Source: Synergistaceae bacterium (GTDB lineage Bacteria; Synergistota; Synergistia; Synergistales; Synergistaceae). From it: a stretch of DNA of 10,543 bases. Position numbers and translations under genes: made by a program. The stretch spans positions 1-10,543 of the forward strand of contig JAAYHA010000224.1 of assembly GCA_012727545.1 (NCBI GenBank). The letters run 5' to 3'. A model generated the notes under the pieces. It did not search any database. It saw nothing but the letters and a program-made list of their open reading frames with translations, and was not told the DNA's origin. Below are positions 1-7,452 of the stretch, in pieces (position 1 is the stretch's first letter; every line of letters starts with the position of its first letter).

Positions 1-738
1 CTCTGTTCTGATTACGGAATCTCTGACGGAGTGATCACATACGGATGGGGGACAGGCTGGGATTGGGGAGCGACAGAGGTAGAGCACAACGCCGGCGGAG
101 GTGTTTCCTATACTCTCAACATGAAGGGCGAAAGGATAGAAAGGATGACTCTTTCTGTTTCAGGGGAGCACAATGTGCTTAACTCGCTTGCGGCGTGCGC
201 TGCTGCTCATGAGATGGGGATCCCCATTGAAAAAGTAAAAAATGCCCTCTCCGTATTCAAAGGGGCAAAACGCCGCCTGCAGAAGATGGGGGAGGTCTGC
301 GACATCCTTGTATATGATGATTATGGACACCATCCCAGTGAGATATGCGCGACACTTAGCACTGTCCGTAAAATATTCTCTAAACGAAGGATAGTGACCG
401 TCTTTCAGCCACATCGTTTCAGCAGGACAGCAGCACTGTACAAAGAATTTGCAGATGCGCTTTCACTTGCAGACAGGGCATTTATACTCCCGGTGTACGG
501 TTCCGACGAGATGCCGATCGAAGGGGTGAGTTCCAAAATGATCTTCGATGCTGCATCAGAAGACAACAGGGCACACTATGAACTTTCCGGCAATTTTGAC
601 GACCTTGTCCGTTCCGTCTGTGCGACCGCCAGGAGCGGCGATGTGATCCTTACCATAGGTGCCGGCAGCGTAGGGACACTTGGTAAAAAAATATGTGAAA
701 CACTGGAGCAGATGAACAAAGAAGAGGGGATAGAGTGA
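1..738 (+). CDS. murC: UDP-N-acetylmuramate--L-alanine ligase MurC, C-terminal part
   Basis: MurC is the cytoplasmic ligase that joins L-alanine to UDP-MurNAc using ATP, the first amino-acid step of peptidoglycan precursor synthesis. The frame is open from base 1, so the gene began upstream; about 245 residues of a usual ~460 are present. What is visible is the end of the central Mur ligase domain (SGEHNVLNSLAA, residues 54-65 of the fragment) and the whole C-terminal ligase domain: FKGAKRRLQ (86-94), DDYGHHPSEI (106-115), VFQPHRFSRT (134-143) and IEGVSS (173-178). DDYGHHP is the MurC version of this motif and separates it from MurD, MurE and MurF. The ATP P-loop lies outside the window. The late GAGSV replaces the more common GAGD. 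The stop is one base before the murB start, which suggests translational coupling. Confidence 0.96.
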   Translation, partial: LCSDYGISDGVITYGWGTGWDWGATEVEHNAGGGVSYTLNMKGERIERMTLSVSGEHNVLNSLAACAAAHEMGIPIEKVKNALSVFKGAKRRLQKMGEVCDILVYDDYGHHPSEICATLSTVRKIFSKRRIVTVFQPHRFSRTAALYKEFADALSLADRAFILPVYGSDEMPIEGVSSKMIFDAASEDNRAHYELSGNFDDLVRSVCATARSGDVILTIGAGSVGTLGKKICETLEQMNKEEGIE

Positions 739-739
739 T

Positions 740-1624
740 TTGCAGAGGGATCATCCTCTAAAAGACCTGAATACATGGGGAGTAGGAGGGGCCTGCAGGA
801 CGTATGACTCGCCTGGGACAGCTCAGGAAGCGTCTGAATCTGTAGCTGCAGCCTTAAAACAAGACCTCAGTCTCTATGTGCTTGGAGGGGGGTCCAACGT
901 TCTTGTCTCTGATGGACCGATCAAAGCATCTGTCATCCATACCGAAAAACTTAATTTTATAAAACTGAGAAGATCAGATAATTGCGAAAACATTGAGATA
1001 GAAGCAGGAGCCGGCGTCTCTGTGAAAAAGCTTCTTGCTCTAACAATAGAAGAAGGGCTGGGCGGCCTGGAATTTTTGATCGGCATCCCGGGCACACTGG
1101 GCGGAGCTCTGTGGGGAAATGCCGGTGCGGACGGATGCGGATTCAAAGGTTTGATAAAAGAAGCTTCAGGTGTTGATTGGAATGCTCGTACGATCAGGCT
1201 TGGCGAGGATCTTTTTGAATGGAAATATCGCTCTTGCCCGGTAGACGAAAAAAAAGTGGCACTCATCACCTCGTGTGTGATATCACTGAAAATCACACCG
1301 AAGGATTTGATCTTTAAAAATGTCAAAAGGTTTGCCGGAATGAAGAAAGGGCAGCCTCTGGGAAAAAAGACTGCCGGATGTGTCTTCAAAAACCCTCCCG
1401 GAATGTCGGCAGGCCGCCTTCTTGACGAATGCGGCTGTAAAGGCATGAGGATAGGCGGGGCTGTCGTTTCGGCTTCTCATGCAAATTTTATTGAAAATGA
1501 CGGGGATGCATCATCCCTGGACATATATAAACTTTGTGAGCTTTGCAGGGAGATGGTCCTGAAGCTTCATGGGGTAGATCTGGAATATGAAATTAAATTT
1601 CTGGGCAATTTCAAGAAGGACTAA
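740..1624 (+). CDS. murB: UDP-N-acetylenolpyruvoylglucosamine reductase MurB
   Basis: MurB is the cytoplasmic FAD enzyme that reduces UDP-GlcNAc-enolpyruvate to UDP-MurNAc with NADPH, giving the substrate of MurC encoded just upstream. The 294-residue protein has the usual length. FAD-binding motifs are NTWGVGG (11-17), VLGGGSNVLVSDG (47-59) and IPGTLGGALWGNAGA (116-130). The later catalytic part has YRS (163-165), AGCVFKNP (212-219), GRLLDECG (225-232) and LEYEIKFLG (281-289), which carries the C-terminal Glu region. The residue that is the catalytic Ser in E. coli MurB (GSxFKNP) is Cys214 here. The start must be TTG: a stop at 731 closes the frame upstream, the conserved NTWG motif begins at residue 11, and the first internal Met is at 201. 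A GAGGGGA site at 725-731 precedes it by eight bases. Confidence 0.96.
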   Translation: MQRDHPLKDLNTWGVGGACRTYDSPGTAQEASESVAAALKQDLSLYVLGGGSNVLVSDGPIKASVIHTEKLNFIKLRRSDNCENIEIEAGAGVSVKKLLALTIEEGLGGLEFLIGIPGTLGGALWGNAGADGCGFKGLIKEASGVDWNARTIRLGEDLFEWKYRSCPVDEKKVALITSCVISLKITPKDLIFKNVKRFAGMKKGQPLGKKTAGCVFKNPPGMSAGRLLDECGCKGMRIGGAVVSASHANFIENDGDASSLDIYKLCELCREMVLKLHGVDLEYEIKFLGNFKKD

Positions 1625-2408
1625 AAAGAGGCTAAAAGTATTTCTGCTGCTCTTATCCTTAGCCGGCGGTATGCTTGCAGCTGCGGAGGCAAGGTATGCT
1701 ATTTTCAGGCTGTATGGGATCGAGATCGATCCAGGAGGTATCCTGTCTGAACAGGTTGTCTGGGGTACCATAAAACCGCACCATGAAAAGTTCTGGCTGC
1801 TTTTTTGGCTTTCAAAGGAAAAATACTGCGAAAATATCGAAGAATACTACCCTGTCAACCTTAGAGTGGAACTCTCTGGTTGGGGGAGATTCAGGCTCGA
1901 AGTCTTGCCTCTGGAGCCCTCGTTCAGAATGTACTGGGGCGGTAAGTTCTGGTATGTAGCAGCTGACGGGAGGACATGGCTGAGTTCTCTCAGAGAAAAC
2001 TCATTCATAAGGTCTGAAAAGGCTGATGCTCTCCCGCTGCTTTCCTGGAGTACAGACAGGGCTACTCCACTGGATCTCTCCGGGGAACACGGAAACGTAT
2101 TTTTCTCAAGTATGCCGATAGATAAAATATCACTTTGGTATAACAACCTAAAGGTTCTCGGGTGGTCAGAAAAGGTTAAATTTATCCAGGCCGGCATAAA
2201 AGAGGGCAAAGATGTCGTCAGGCTGATCTTTTATGATCAGGAAGGCGGAAACGGGACAAACATAATGCTCCTGGACGATCCTAAAGAATGGCAGACAGCC
2301 GGACTGGCGATCAAGAAAATATATCCTGATATATCAAAAATTTCTTCCAATGTCTTTATAGATACAACATACAAAGGTAAAATTCTAGTGCAAAATAAGG
2401 TACAATAA
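1587..2408 (+). CDS. ftsQ: Divergent FtsQ/DivIB-like cell division protein
   Basis: This is probably the FtsQ/DivIB division protein, a single-pass membrane protein whose extracytoplasmic part links the divisome ring to septal wall synthesis. Support comes mainly from position (between murB and ftsA, as in many bacteria) and architecture. There is a short basic N-terminus (RRTKKRLK, 10-17), one membrane segment at about 18-34, a region of POTRA-like size at about 38-108, then a beta-rich part with FWYVAADGRTW (121-131), which resembles the FtsQ step where a tyrosine-rich strand precedes the DG turn, and a C-terminal VFIDTTYKGKILVQ (256-269) like the family's last strands. Overall identity looks low. 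The protein is unusually rich in Trp (12 of 273). A TAG at 1575 limits the start to ATG 1587, which overlaps murB by 38 bases; the next Met (29) would remove most of the membrane segment. Family membership is inferred, not proven. Confidence 0.78.
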   Translation: MKLNFWAISRRTKKRLKVFLLLLSLAGGMLAAAEARYAIFRLYGIEIDPGGILSEQVVWGTIKPHHEKFWLLFWLSKEKYCENIEEYYPVNLRVELSGWGRFRLEVLPLEPSFRMYWGGKFWYVAADGRTWLSSLRENSFIRSEKADALPLLSWSTDRATPLDLSGEHGNVFFSSMPIDKISLWYNNLKVLGWSEKVKFIQAGIKEGKDVVRLIFYDQEGGNGTNIMLLDDPKEWQTAGLAIKKIYPDISKISSNVFIDTTYKGKILVQNKVQ

Positions 2409-2434
2409 GGGTTGAAAATGTTTCTCATCTAGAA

Positions 2435-2443
2435 GAGAGGGGG
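2435..2443 (+). promoter_or_regulatory. Ribosome binding site of ftsA
   Basis: GAGAGGGGG lies eight bases before the TTG start at 2452. It matters because it supports a TTG start for ftsA in a frame closed by a TGA directly upstream. Confidence 0.75.
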
Positions 2444-2451
2444 CTATTTGA

Positions 2452-3807
2452 TTGTTTAGGAAAGCCTCAGGTTATTCATCGGATCGGGAGCCCGAACTCC
2501 TTGCAGGACTTGACCTTGGTACCAGCAAAGTCACAGTCGTTGTTGCTGAAAGAGAGCATGGGAGCGAGGAAGCTCAGATAATCGGTGTCGGACAGGCTCC
2601 GTCAAATGGTATAAGAAAGGGACTGATCGTCAATCTTGACCAGGCCGTTCGCTCTGTGAGGCAGGCTGTGAGCGATGCACAAAATATGGTTGGTCAGGAT
2701 ATTACGGAAGTTACTGTTGCTTTCGGCGGAGGTGAAGTGACAAGTATTCGCACAAAAGGCATGGTTTCCCTTGGCCGTACTCCACGTCCTGTTATGCAGC
2801 TGGACATCGAAAGAGTTATCGAAGCTGCTCAGGCCGATGTAGCAGTACCGGCGAACCAAAGCATACTGCACACGATCCCGGTCGAGTATTCCCTCGACGG
2901 GAATGTAGGTATAGATGATCCCCTGGGCATGACGGCTATCAGGCTGGATATCCAGCTGCAGTCTGTGATAGTTCCGACATCGACTATCCAGAACGTTTTG
3001 AACTGCGTAGACAAGGCGGGACTGGATGTTTCCGGACTTGTGCTCAAGCCCCTTGCCGCCGCACTGGGAGTTATTTCACCTGAAGAGGCTCTTGCCGGCG
3101 CTGTAGTTATAGATATTGGCGGTGGCACTACTGGAGTTGCAGTTTTCTCTGACGGCAGGCCAAAGCATCTTGGACTGATATCTGTCGGTGGCGACCATAT
3201 AACCAACGACATCGGGAGCGTACTTAAGCTGCCGCTGAACAAATCCGAAGAACTTAAAAGGGAAGTATCTGTCTTTACCGGGCCGGAAGATCCTGAAGAG
3301 ACAGTTGATTTTGTATACAACAGCAGAAACTACAGCATTGCCAAGAAGGATCTGCATGAGATCGTCAGGTGCAGGATGGAAGAATTGTGTGAAGTTCTGA
3401 TTCGCCCTCAGATAAAAGCAGCGGGTATTTCTATGTTGCCCGCCGGGATAATACTGACTGGAGGAGTCTCGAAAACAGAAGGGATAGACGCTTTTGTGCT
3501 GGATGTAATGGACCTTCCTTCAAGGGTGTCCTCACCGCTTGATGCCAACAGAATGCCTCCCGGAAGGAACAGTCAGGAATACTCAGCAGCGGCGGGTATC
3601 ATACGTTATATCGCCGAAAAAGAGAGGGACCCGTTCCGTTACCTCGACAATCCGCTGATCCGAGGGGTATCCGGAGAAGATGCCGGCAGGCCTTCTATAG
3701 TACCTGAAACAAGAGTCAGGATAAAGCTGGATGAAAACAACAAAGCTTCTAGTTCCGGCTTCAATCCTCTTGAAGGTCTTAAAAATGCCTTCAAGGACCT
3801 GTTTTAG
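2452..3807 (+). CDS. ftsA: Cell division protein FtsA
   Basis: FtsA is the actin-like ATPase that tethers FtsZ filaments to the inner face of the membrane and recruits later division proteins. The 451-residue product has the actin-fold nucleotide motifs in order: DLGTSKVTVVVAE (21-33, phosphate 1), the FtsA-specific 1C region around 95-180, DIGGGTTGVAVF (221-232, phosphate 2), GGDHITNDI (246-254) and IILTGGVSKTEGID (333-346, adenosine site). The end, FNPLEGLKNAFKDLF (437-451), is the expected amphipathic membrane-targeting helix after a flexible linker. The start is TTG at 2452: a TGA at 2449 closes the frame and no Met occurs before residue 79, well after the first ATP motif. GAGAGGGGG at 2435-2443 is a good ribosome site. 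ftsZ follows after 34 bases, so the two are probably co-expressed. Confidence 0.97.
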   Translation: MFRKASGYSSDREPELLAGLDLGTSKVTVVVAEREHGSEEAQIIGVGQAPSNGIRKGLIVNLDQAVRSVRQAVSDAQNMVGQDITEVTVAFGGGEVTSIRTKGMVSLGRTPRPVMQLDIERVIEAAQADVAVPANQSILHTIPVEYSLDGNVGIDDPLGMTAIRLDIQLQSVIVPTSTIQNVLNCVDKAGLDVSGLVLKPLAAALGVISPEEALAGAVVIDIGGGTTGVAVFSDGRPKHLGLISVGGDHITNDIGSVLKLPLNKSEELKREVSVFTGPEDPEETVDFVYNSRNYSIAKKDLHEIVRCRMEELCEVLIRPQIKAAGISMLPAGIILTGGVSKTEGIDAFVLDVMDLPSRVSSPLDANRMPPGRNSQEYSAAAGIIRYIAEKERDPFRYLDNPLIRGVSGEDAGRPSIVPETRVRIKLDENNKASSSGFNPLEGLKNAFKDLF

Positions 3808-3828
3808 ATATGACCCTGAATAATTAAA

Positions 3829-3834
3829 AGGGGG
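3829..3834 (+). promoter_or_regulatory. Ribosome binding site of ftsZ
   Basis: AGGGGG ends seven bases before GTG 3842 and 16 before the in-frame ATG 3851, so it decides for the GTG start. Confidence 0.75.
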
Positions 3835-3841
3835 ATTTTTT

Positions 3842-5248
3842 GTGGTCGATATGACTGAAATATTTCAGTTGGATAAATCAAATTACCCAACCAGGGAAGT
3901 AATAAAGGTAGTTGGGGTCGGCGGGGCCGGCAACAATGCATTAAATCACATAATAAGAGGCGGACTCAGCGGAGTTGAGTTTATTGCCGCTAATACAGAT
4001 ATGGCTCATCTTGAACTCTCTGAAGCTCAGAACAGGATCATTCTGGGCAAAGAACTGACAAAAGGCCTTGGAGCAGGTTCTGACCCAGAGATAGGTTTTA
4101 AATCAGCCCAGGAATCAAGGGAAGAGATCAGAGCCGCTGTCGAAGGTTCAGATATGGTCTTTATCGCTGCAGGTATGGGCGGTGGAACAGGTACCGGAGC
4201 TGCACCTGTAATTGCCTCAATAGCTAAGGAGGCCGATGCGCTTGTTGTTGCTGTGGTCACTCTTCCTTTTTCTTTTGAGGGAAAACGCCGCATTTCACAG
4301 GGTAATCTGGGTATATCACAACTGCGGGACAAGGTCGACGCACTGATAATAATCCCTAACGACAGGCTGCTCAGCATTACAGAGAAAAAGACAACTATCA
4401 ACGATGCTTTCAGGATAGCCGATGGAGTACTCCACCAGGCAGTACAGGGAGTTACAGATCTTATCCTTCGCCCCGGGCTCGTCAACGTTGACTTTGCTGA
4501 TGTGAGGACGATAATGTCCAATGCAGGTTCTGCGATAATGGGCATTGGAGAGGGCTACGGAGAAAAAAGAGCCGCAACGGCAGCCTACAATGCTATCAAC
4601 AGCCCACTCATGGATACCAACATGAACGGTGCCAAGGGCATACTCTTCAACATTACTGGAGGCGCCAACGTCGGTATACACGAGATCAACGAAGCGACAA
4701 GGATCATTACAGAAGCTGCTGATGAGAATGCCTTCATAATCTGGGGACATGTCTTCGATCCAGAAATGGATGATTCCATACAGATAACAGTTATCGCGAC
4801 AGGCTTTGACAATCAGGTGAAAAAAGAAGCCCACTCTGATCCGGGTTTTTCAAGAAAGGTCGACATATCAGCTGTAAAACATCTCAATGCTTTCAGTTCG
4901 ACCAGAAACATTCCTCAGCCTCATGCCCAGCAGTCTGCTGATCAGGCAGAGAAAAGGTCCGCATTAAAATCCTTCTCTGTACCGGTGACCAAAGAGAGTG
5001 TGACAGAAAAGCCTGCTGAACCAAAGGATGAGAGCCTCTCATCAGACTCCAAGAAATCCATTGCAGAGGATAATAAGCAGCCACAGCCTCCTCTCTCTGC
5101 ACAGGAACAGGATACGCCTACTGTTATTAGAGCCGCAAGAACAACTCCGGCACAGCCTCCCCAGGACGAGGATATGTTCAAAGGAAGCGGGGCTCCCTTG
5201 GACCAGTTTGATGTTCCCGCTTATTTAAGGCGGAGGCGTGAATCCTGA
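3842..5248 (+). CDS. ftsZ: Cell division protein FtsZ
   Basis: FtsZ is the tubulin-like GTPase that polymerises into the division ring. Visible motifs are VVGVGGAGNNA (23-33), NTD (51-53), GAGSDPEIG (77-85), the tubulin signature GGGTGTG (113-119), PFSFEGKRR (142-150), NDR (173-175) and the synergy loop NVDFADV (215-221), which supplies the acidic residues for GTP hydrolysis in the neighbouring subunit. The globular part ends near 322. A hydrophilic linker rich in Ser, Gln, Pro and Lys (about 325-450) leads to the conserved tail LDQFDVPAYLRRRRES (453-468), the site where FtsA and other partners bind. Total length of 468 is somewhat long because of this linker. GTG at 3842 is preferred over ATG at 3851: AGGGGG ends seven bases before the GTG but 16 before the ATG. 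Confidence 0.98.
   Translation: MVDMTEIFQLDKSNYPTREVIKVVGVGGAGNNALNHIIRGGLSGVEFIAANTDMAHLELSEAQNRIILGKELTKGLGAGSDPEIGFKSAQESREEIRAAVEGSDMVFIAAGMGGGTGTGAAPVIASIAKEADALVVAVVTLPFSFEGKRRISQGNLGISQLRDKVDALIIIPNDRLLSITEKKTTINDAFRIADGVLHQAVQGVTDLILRPGLVNVDFADVRTIMSNAGSAIMGIGEGYGEKRAATAAYNAINSPLMDTNMNGAKGILFNITGGANVGIHEINEATRIITEAADENAFIIWGHVFDPEMDDSIQITVIATGFDNQVKKEAHSDPGFSRKVDISAVKHLNAFSSTRNIPQPHAQQSADQAEKRSALKSFSVPVTKESVTEKPAEPKDESLSSDSKKSIAEDNKQPQPPLSAQEQDTPTVIRAARTTPAQPPQDEDMFKGSGAPLDQFDVPAYLRRRRES
5232..5236 (+). promoter_or_regulatory. Possible ribosome binding site inside the end of ftsZ
   Basis: GGAGG lies in the last codons of ftsZ, eight bases before a CTG at 5245 that overlaps the ftsZ stop (CTGA) and is in frame with the radical SAM gene. 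It could drive a coupled CTG start. The same bases encode the Arg-rich FtsZ tail, so the match may be coincidence. Confidence 0.35.
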
Positions 5249-5316
5249 ACAAGAAAAGAGAAGCAGGCTCTTGCACTGGTAAGATCACCGCATGGCAGAG
5301 CTGGAAAGAATATCGC

Positions 5317-6783
5317 ATGGATGAAGAGTGCGTAGCAGAGCTGCCCAGGGGAGGAGACCTTCCTTGGGCGCTCTTTTATCCGGCAGATTATTCCGTAGCA
5401 TCATCCAGCCTGGGATATCATTATATTTACAGGGCATTGAAGGAACTTGGCGTTGCAGTGGAGCGTTTTTGCAATGATCCTGTCCCGTTTCGGTCAATAG
5501 AAGGGGATACCCTTCTGGAGCGTTTTCCTATAATTACGGCAAGCGTAGCTTACGAAGGAAATGCGGAAATATTTTACAGGTGGCTCAATTCTGCCAATAT
5601 ACCGCTCCTTTCTGAGGACAGGCTCACTGGAAACTATCCGATCATCGGGGCAGGGGGGGCAATGACATACATTAACCCGCTCCTTCTTTCTGCTGTATGC
5701 GATTTTATTATTTTAGGAGATGCTCTTGATGCACTGCCATATGCGGTCGGATCTTTGCGCAGTTATCTTGCTGAAGGAAACAAAGAAAAACTTCTTGATG
5801 AGCTTGGGGAACATCCATCAATATTAGTTCCGGCGAGGCATATAAGAAATGGAAAAGTAGAGGTTAAAAGGGTCCTTTCAAACGACCAGCCGCTTGATGC
5901 CGGCCATCCGATGAACAGCACCTGGCTGACTCCAAGAAGTTCATTTGGCAAGACCCTGCTTGTGGAGCTCCAAAGAGGCTGTGTACGGAACTGCAGTTAC
6001 TGTACCCTTCCCGGATGCTTTGGAAAAATGAGATACAGGGATTCGGGAATGATAAAAGAGAGGCTTGAAGAAATATTTTCTGCAAGAGAGGTCGATCAGG
6101 TAGGGCTCGTGACACCTGAAGCGGGAGATCATCCCCAGATCGAGGACCTTCTGGATTTTCTTGAAAGCAAAAACAAGGGGGTCTCCTTTGCCTCGCTCAG
6201 GCTGGACAGACTGACAGAAAAAATGCTGTCTGCCCTCAAAAGAGGAGGAAGACACAGCGTAACGGTTGCACCGGAAACCGGAAGTGATGAACTGCGATTT
6301 TCATGCGGGAAGAAATTTACCAATGACATGATCCTCGAAAAACTTGGGATGGCGGCATCTCTTGGGATCGACCAGGCAAAGCTCTATTTTATGACAGGGT
6401 TGCCGGGGGAGACAGATGAAGACATCAAAGCGATAGCAGATCTTTCAAAAAGGATAATTGCAGAGACAGGCATGAATCTGATACTTTCAGTAAATCCGTT
6501 TGTTCCAAAACCAGGTACGGTATGGTGCGGAAAGGAATTTGTGGGTACGGCTGCGATAAGAAAGAAATATGAGATTCTGGAAAAGGAACTCACAAAAACC
6601 AAGAAAAAAAGACCACAGTTGAGGATGACGAGTCCAAAAGAAGCAGAAAGCGAGTTTTCCCTTGCCTGGTACGGGTATAATGAAAGCATGGCACTGGCGA
6701 AAAATAATGGGATTTCAAAAAAAGTACGTTTTGATCCTGCCACCAGAGCGAAAACGCTGTTAGAATTAGAACGTCTATGGTAG
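5317..6783 (+). CDS. Radical SAM protein of unknown function with B12-binding-like N-terminal region
   Basis: This is a radical SAM enzyme of the COG1032 type; its reaction cannot be told from sequence. The 4Fe-4S site is CVRNCSYC (Cys222, Cys226, Cys229) inside LQRGC, followed by VAPETGSDELR (317-327), KLYFMTGLPGETDEDI (355-370) and NPFVPKPGTVW (393-403). The order of motifs resembles the TIGR03960-like group. Residues about 15-145 look like the B12-binding-like region of that group: FYPADY (20-25), VAYEGN (77-82), IPLLSEDR (95-102), and GAGG plus INP (111-121). I see no DxHxxG cobalamin motif, so B12 binding is doubtful. In the forms I know, that group sits near ribosome-linked genes rather than beside ftsZ. 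Start: ATG 5317 has a GGAAAG site, but the frame is open back to 5242, and CTG 5245 would add 24 residues behind GGAGG. The SPOR gene follows after 18 bases. Confidence 0.88.
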   Translation: MDEECVAELPRGGDLPWALFYPADYSVASSSLGYHYIYRALKELGVAVERFCNDPVPFRSIEGDTLLERFPIITASVAYEGNAEIFYRWLNSANIPLLSEDRLTGNYPIIGAGGAMTYINPLLLSAVCDFIILGDALDALPYAVGSLRSYLAEGNKEKLLDELGEHPSILVPARHIRNGKVEVKRVLSNDQPLDAGHPMNSTWLTPRSSFGKTLLVELQRGCVRNCSYCTLPGCFGKMRYRDSGMIKERLEEIFSAREVDQVGLVTPEAGDHPQIEDLLDFLESKNKGVSFASLRLDRLTEKMLSALKRGGRHSVTVAPETGSDELRFSCGKKFTNDMILEKLGMAASLGIDQAKLYFMTGLPGETDEDIKAIADLSKRIIAETGMNLILSVNPFVPKPGTVWCGKEFVGTAAIRKKYEILEKELTKTKKKRPQLRMTSPKEAESEFSLAWYGYNESMALAKNNGISKKVRFDPATRAKTLLELERLW

Positions 6784-6789
6784 TTTAAT

Positions 6790-6797
6790 GGAGGTGA
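6790..6797 (+). promoter_or_regulatory. Strong ribosome binding site of the SPOR-domain gene
   Basis: GGAGGTGA is an eight-base match to the anti-Shine-Dalgarno complement and sits four bases before ATG 6802. It is the strongest such site in the window and suggests efficient translation of the SPOR protein. Confidence 0.85.
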
Positions 6798-6801
6798 CTG
6801 C

Positions 6802-7452
6802 ATGGTTACAAGAAGAACGCGGAACTACAAGGGAAAAAAGCCAATGGCTACGTTTGGACAGTTCATACTGCCGTTAACTGTAATAATGGCGGTCGCACTG
6901 CTTTTTTTCAGTGTTAAACTTTTTTTCTTCAATTCGAATGACGCAGACGATATTCTTTTCAACGAGAAAGAGACAGCGAAACAGGAGTCAATTCTGCCTG
7001 CACCTGCAGTAAATGCACCTGCCCAGGATCCTGTTGATCCGGCAGTAAAGAAAAAAGTCGAGATAAAGCCTGCTCAGCCTGTGGATGTAAAAAAAGAAGA
7101 TCAGCAGAAAAAAGCTTCAGCAGAGACGGCACAGATAAAAGCGACAGCCAAACCGGCCGGATCGTCTAAAGAGACCAGTACCCAAAACGAAAAAGTCCAG
7201 ACTGCCTCTGTTAAAGAACCGAGATGGGACGTCCAGATAGGAGCATTTGCATCAAAAGAAAACGCTCTACAACTTATACAAGATGTGAAGTCCAAAGGAT
7301 ATACGGCATACCTGACGGAAGGCAAGAAGGACGGAGCGCCCTTTTACAAAGTGCGTGTAAAAAATCCGAAGACCGGAAGAGAAGAGGCCGAAATCCTGTC
7401 AAAGAAACTTGAAAAAGACGGATATCCCTTTTTCCTTGTTGAGATAAAGTAG
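6802..7452 (+). CDS. Membrane-anchored SPOR-domain protein, probable divisome component
   Basis: The 216-residue protein has a basic cytoplasmic N-terminus (about 1-17), one membrane segment (about 20-43), a low-complexity linker rich in Lys, Ala, Pro and Gln (about 55-138), and a C-terminal SPOR domain (about 139-216). The SPOR domain is recognisable from WDVQIGAFASKENA (142-155), FYKVRVKNPKTGREEAE (181-197) and LSKKLEKDGYPFFLVEI (199-215), the two-repeat pattern of the family. SPOR domains bind glycan strands stripped of stem peptides at the septum, so this protein should gather at the division site, as FtsN, DamX and DedD do in E. coli. The layout resembles FtsN, but no clear FtsN activation motif is visible, so I do not name it ftsN. 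A near-perfect GGAGGTGA lies four bases before the ATG. It probably shares a transcript with the radical SAM gene. Confidence 0.9.
   Translation: MVTRRTRNYKGKKPMATFGQFILPLTVIMAVALLFFSVKLFFFNSNDADDILFNEKETAKQESILPAPAVNAPAQDPVDPAVKKKVEIKPAQPVDVKKEDQQKKASAETAQIKATAKPAGSSKETSTQNEKVQTASVKEPRWDVQIGAFASKENALQLIQDVKSKGYTAYLTEGKKDGAPFYKVRVKNPKTGREEAEILSKKLEKDGYPFFLVEIK

Noticed and set aside
874..1446. Antisense open frame of 190 codons across murB
   Set aside because: The Ser/Pro-rich product is opposite the conserved FAD-binding region of MurB and has no family resemblance.
2401..2406. TACAAT as a -10 box for ftsA
   Set aside because: No -35 element or extended -10 TG is found at the right distance; six bases alone are not evidence.
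4811..5195. FtsZ linker as a repeat or inserted element
   Set aside because: It is a low-complexity Ser/Gln/Pro/Lys linker without clear repeat units, as expected for the variable FtsZ linker.
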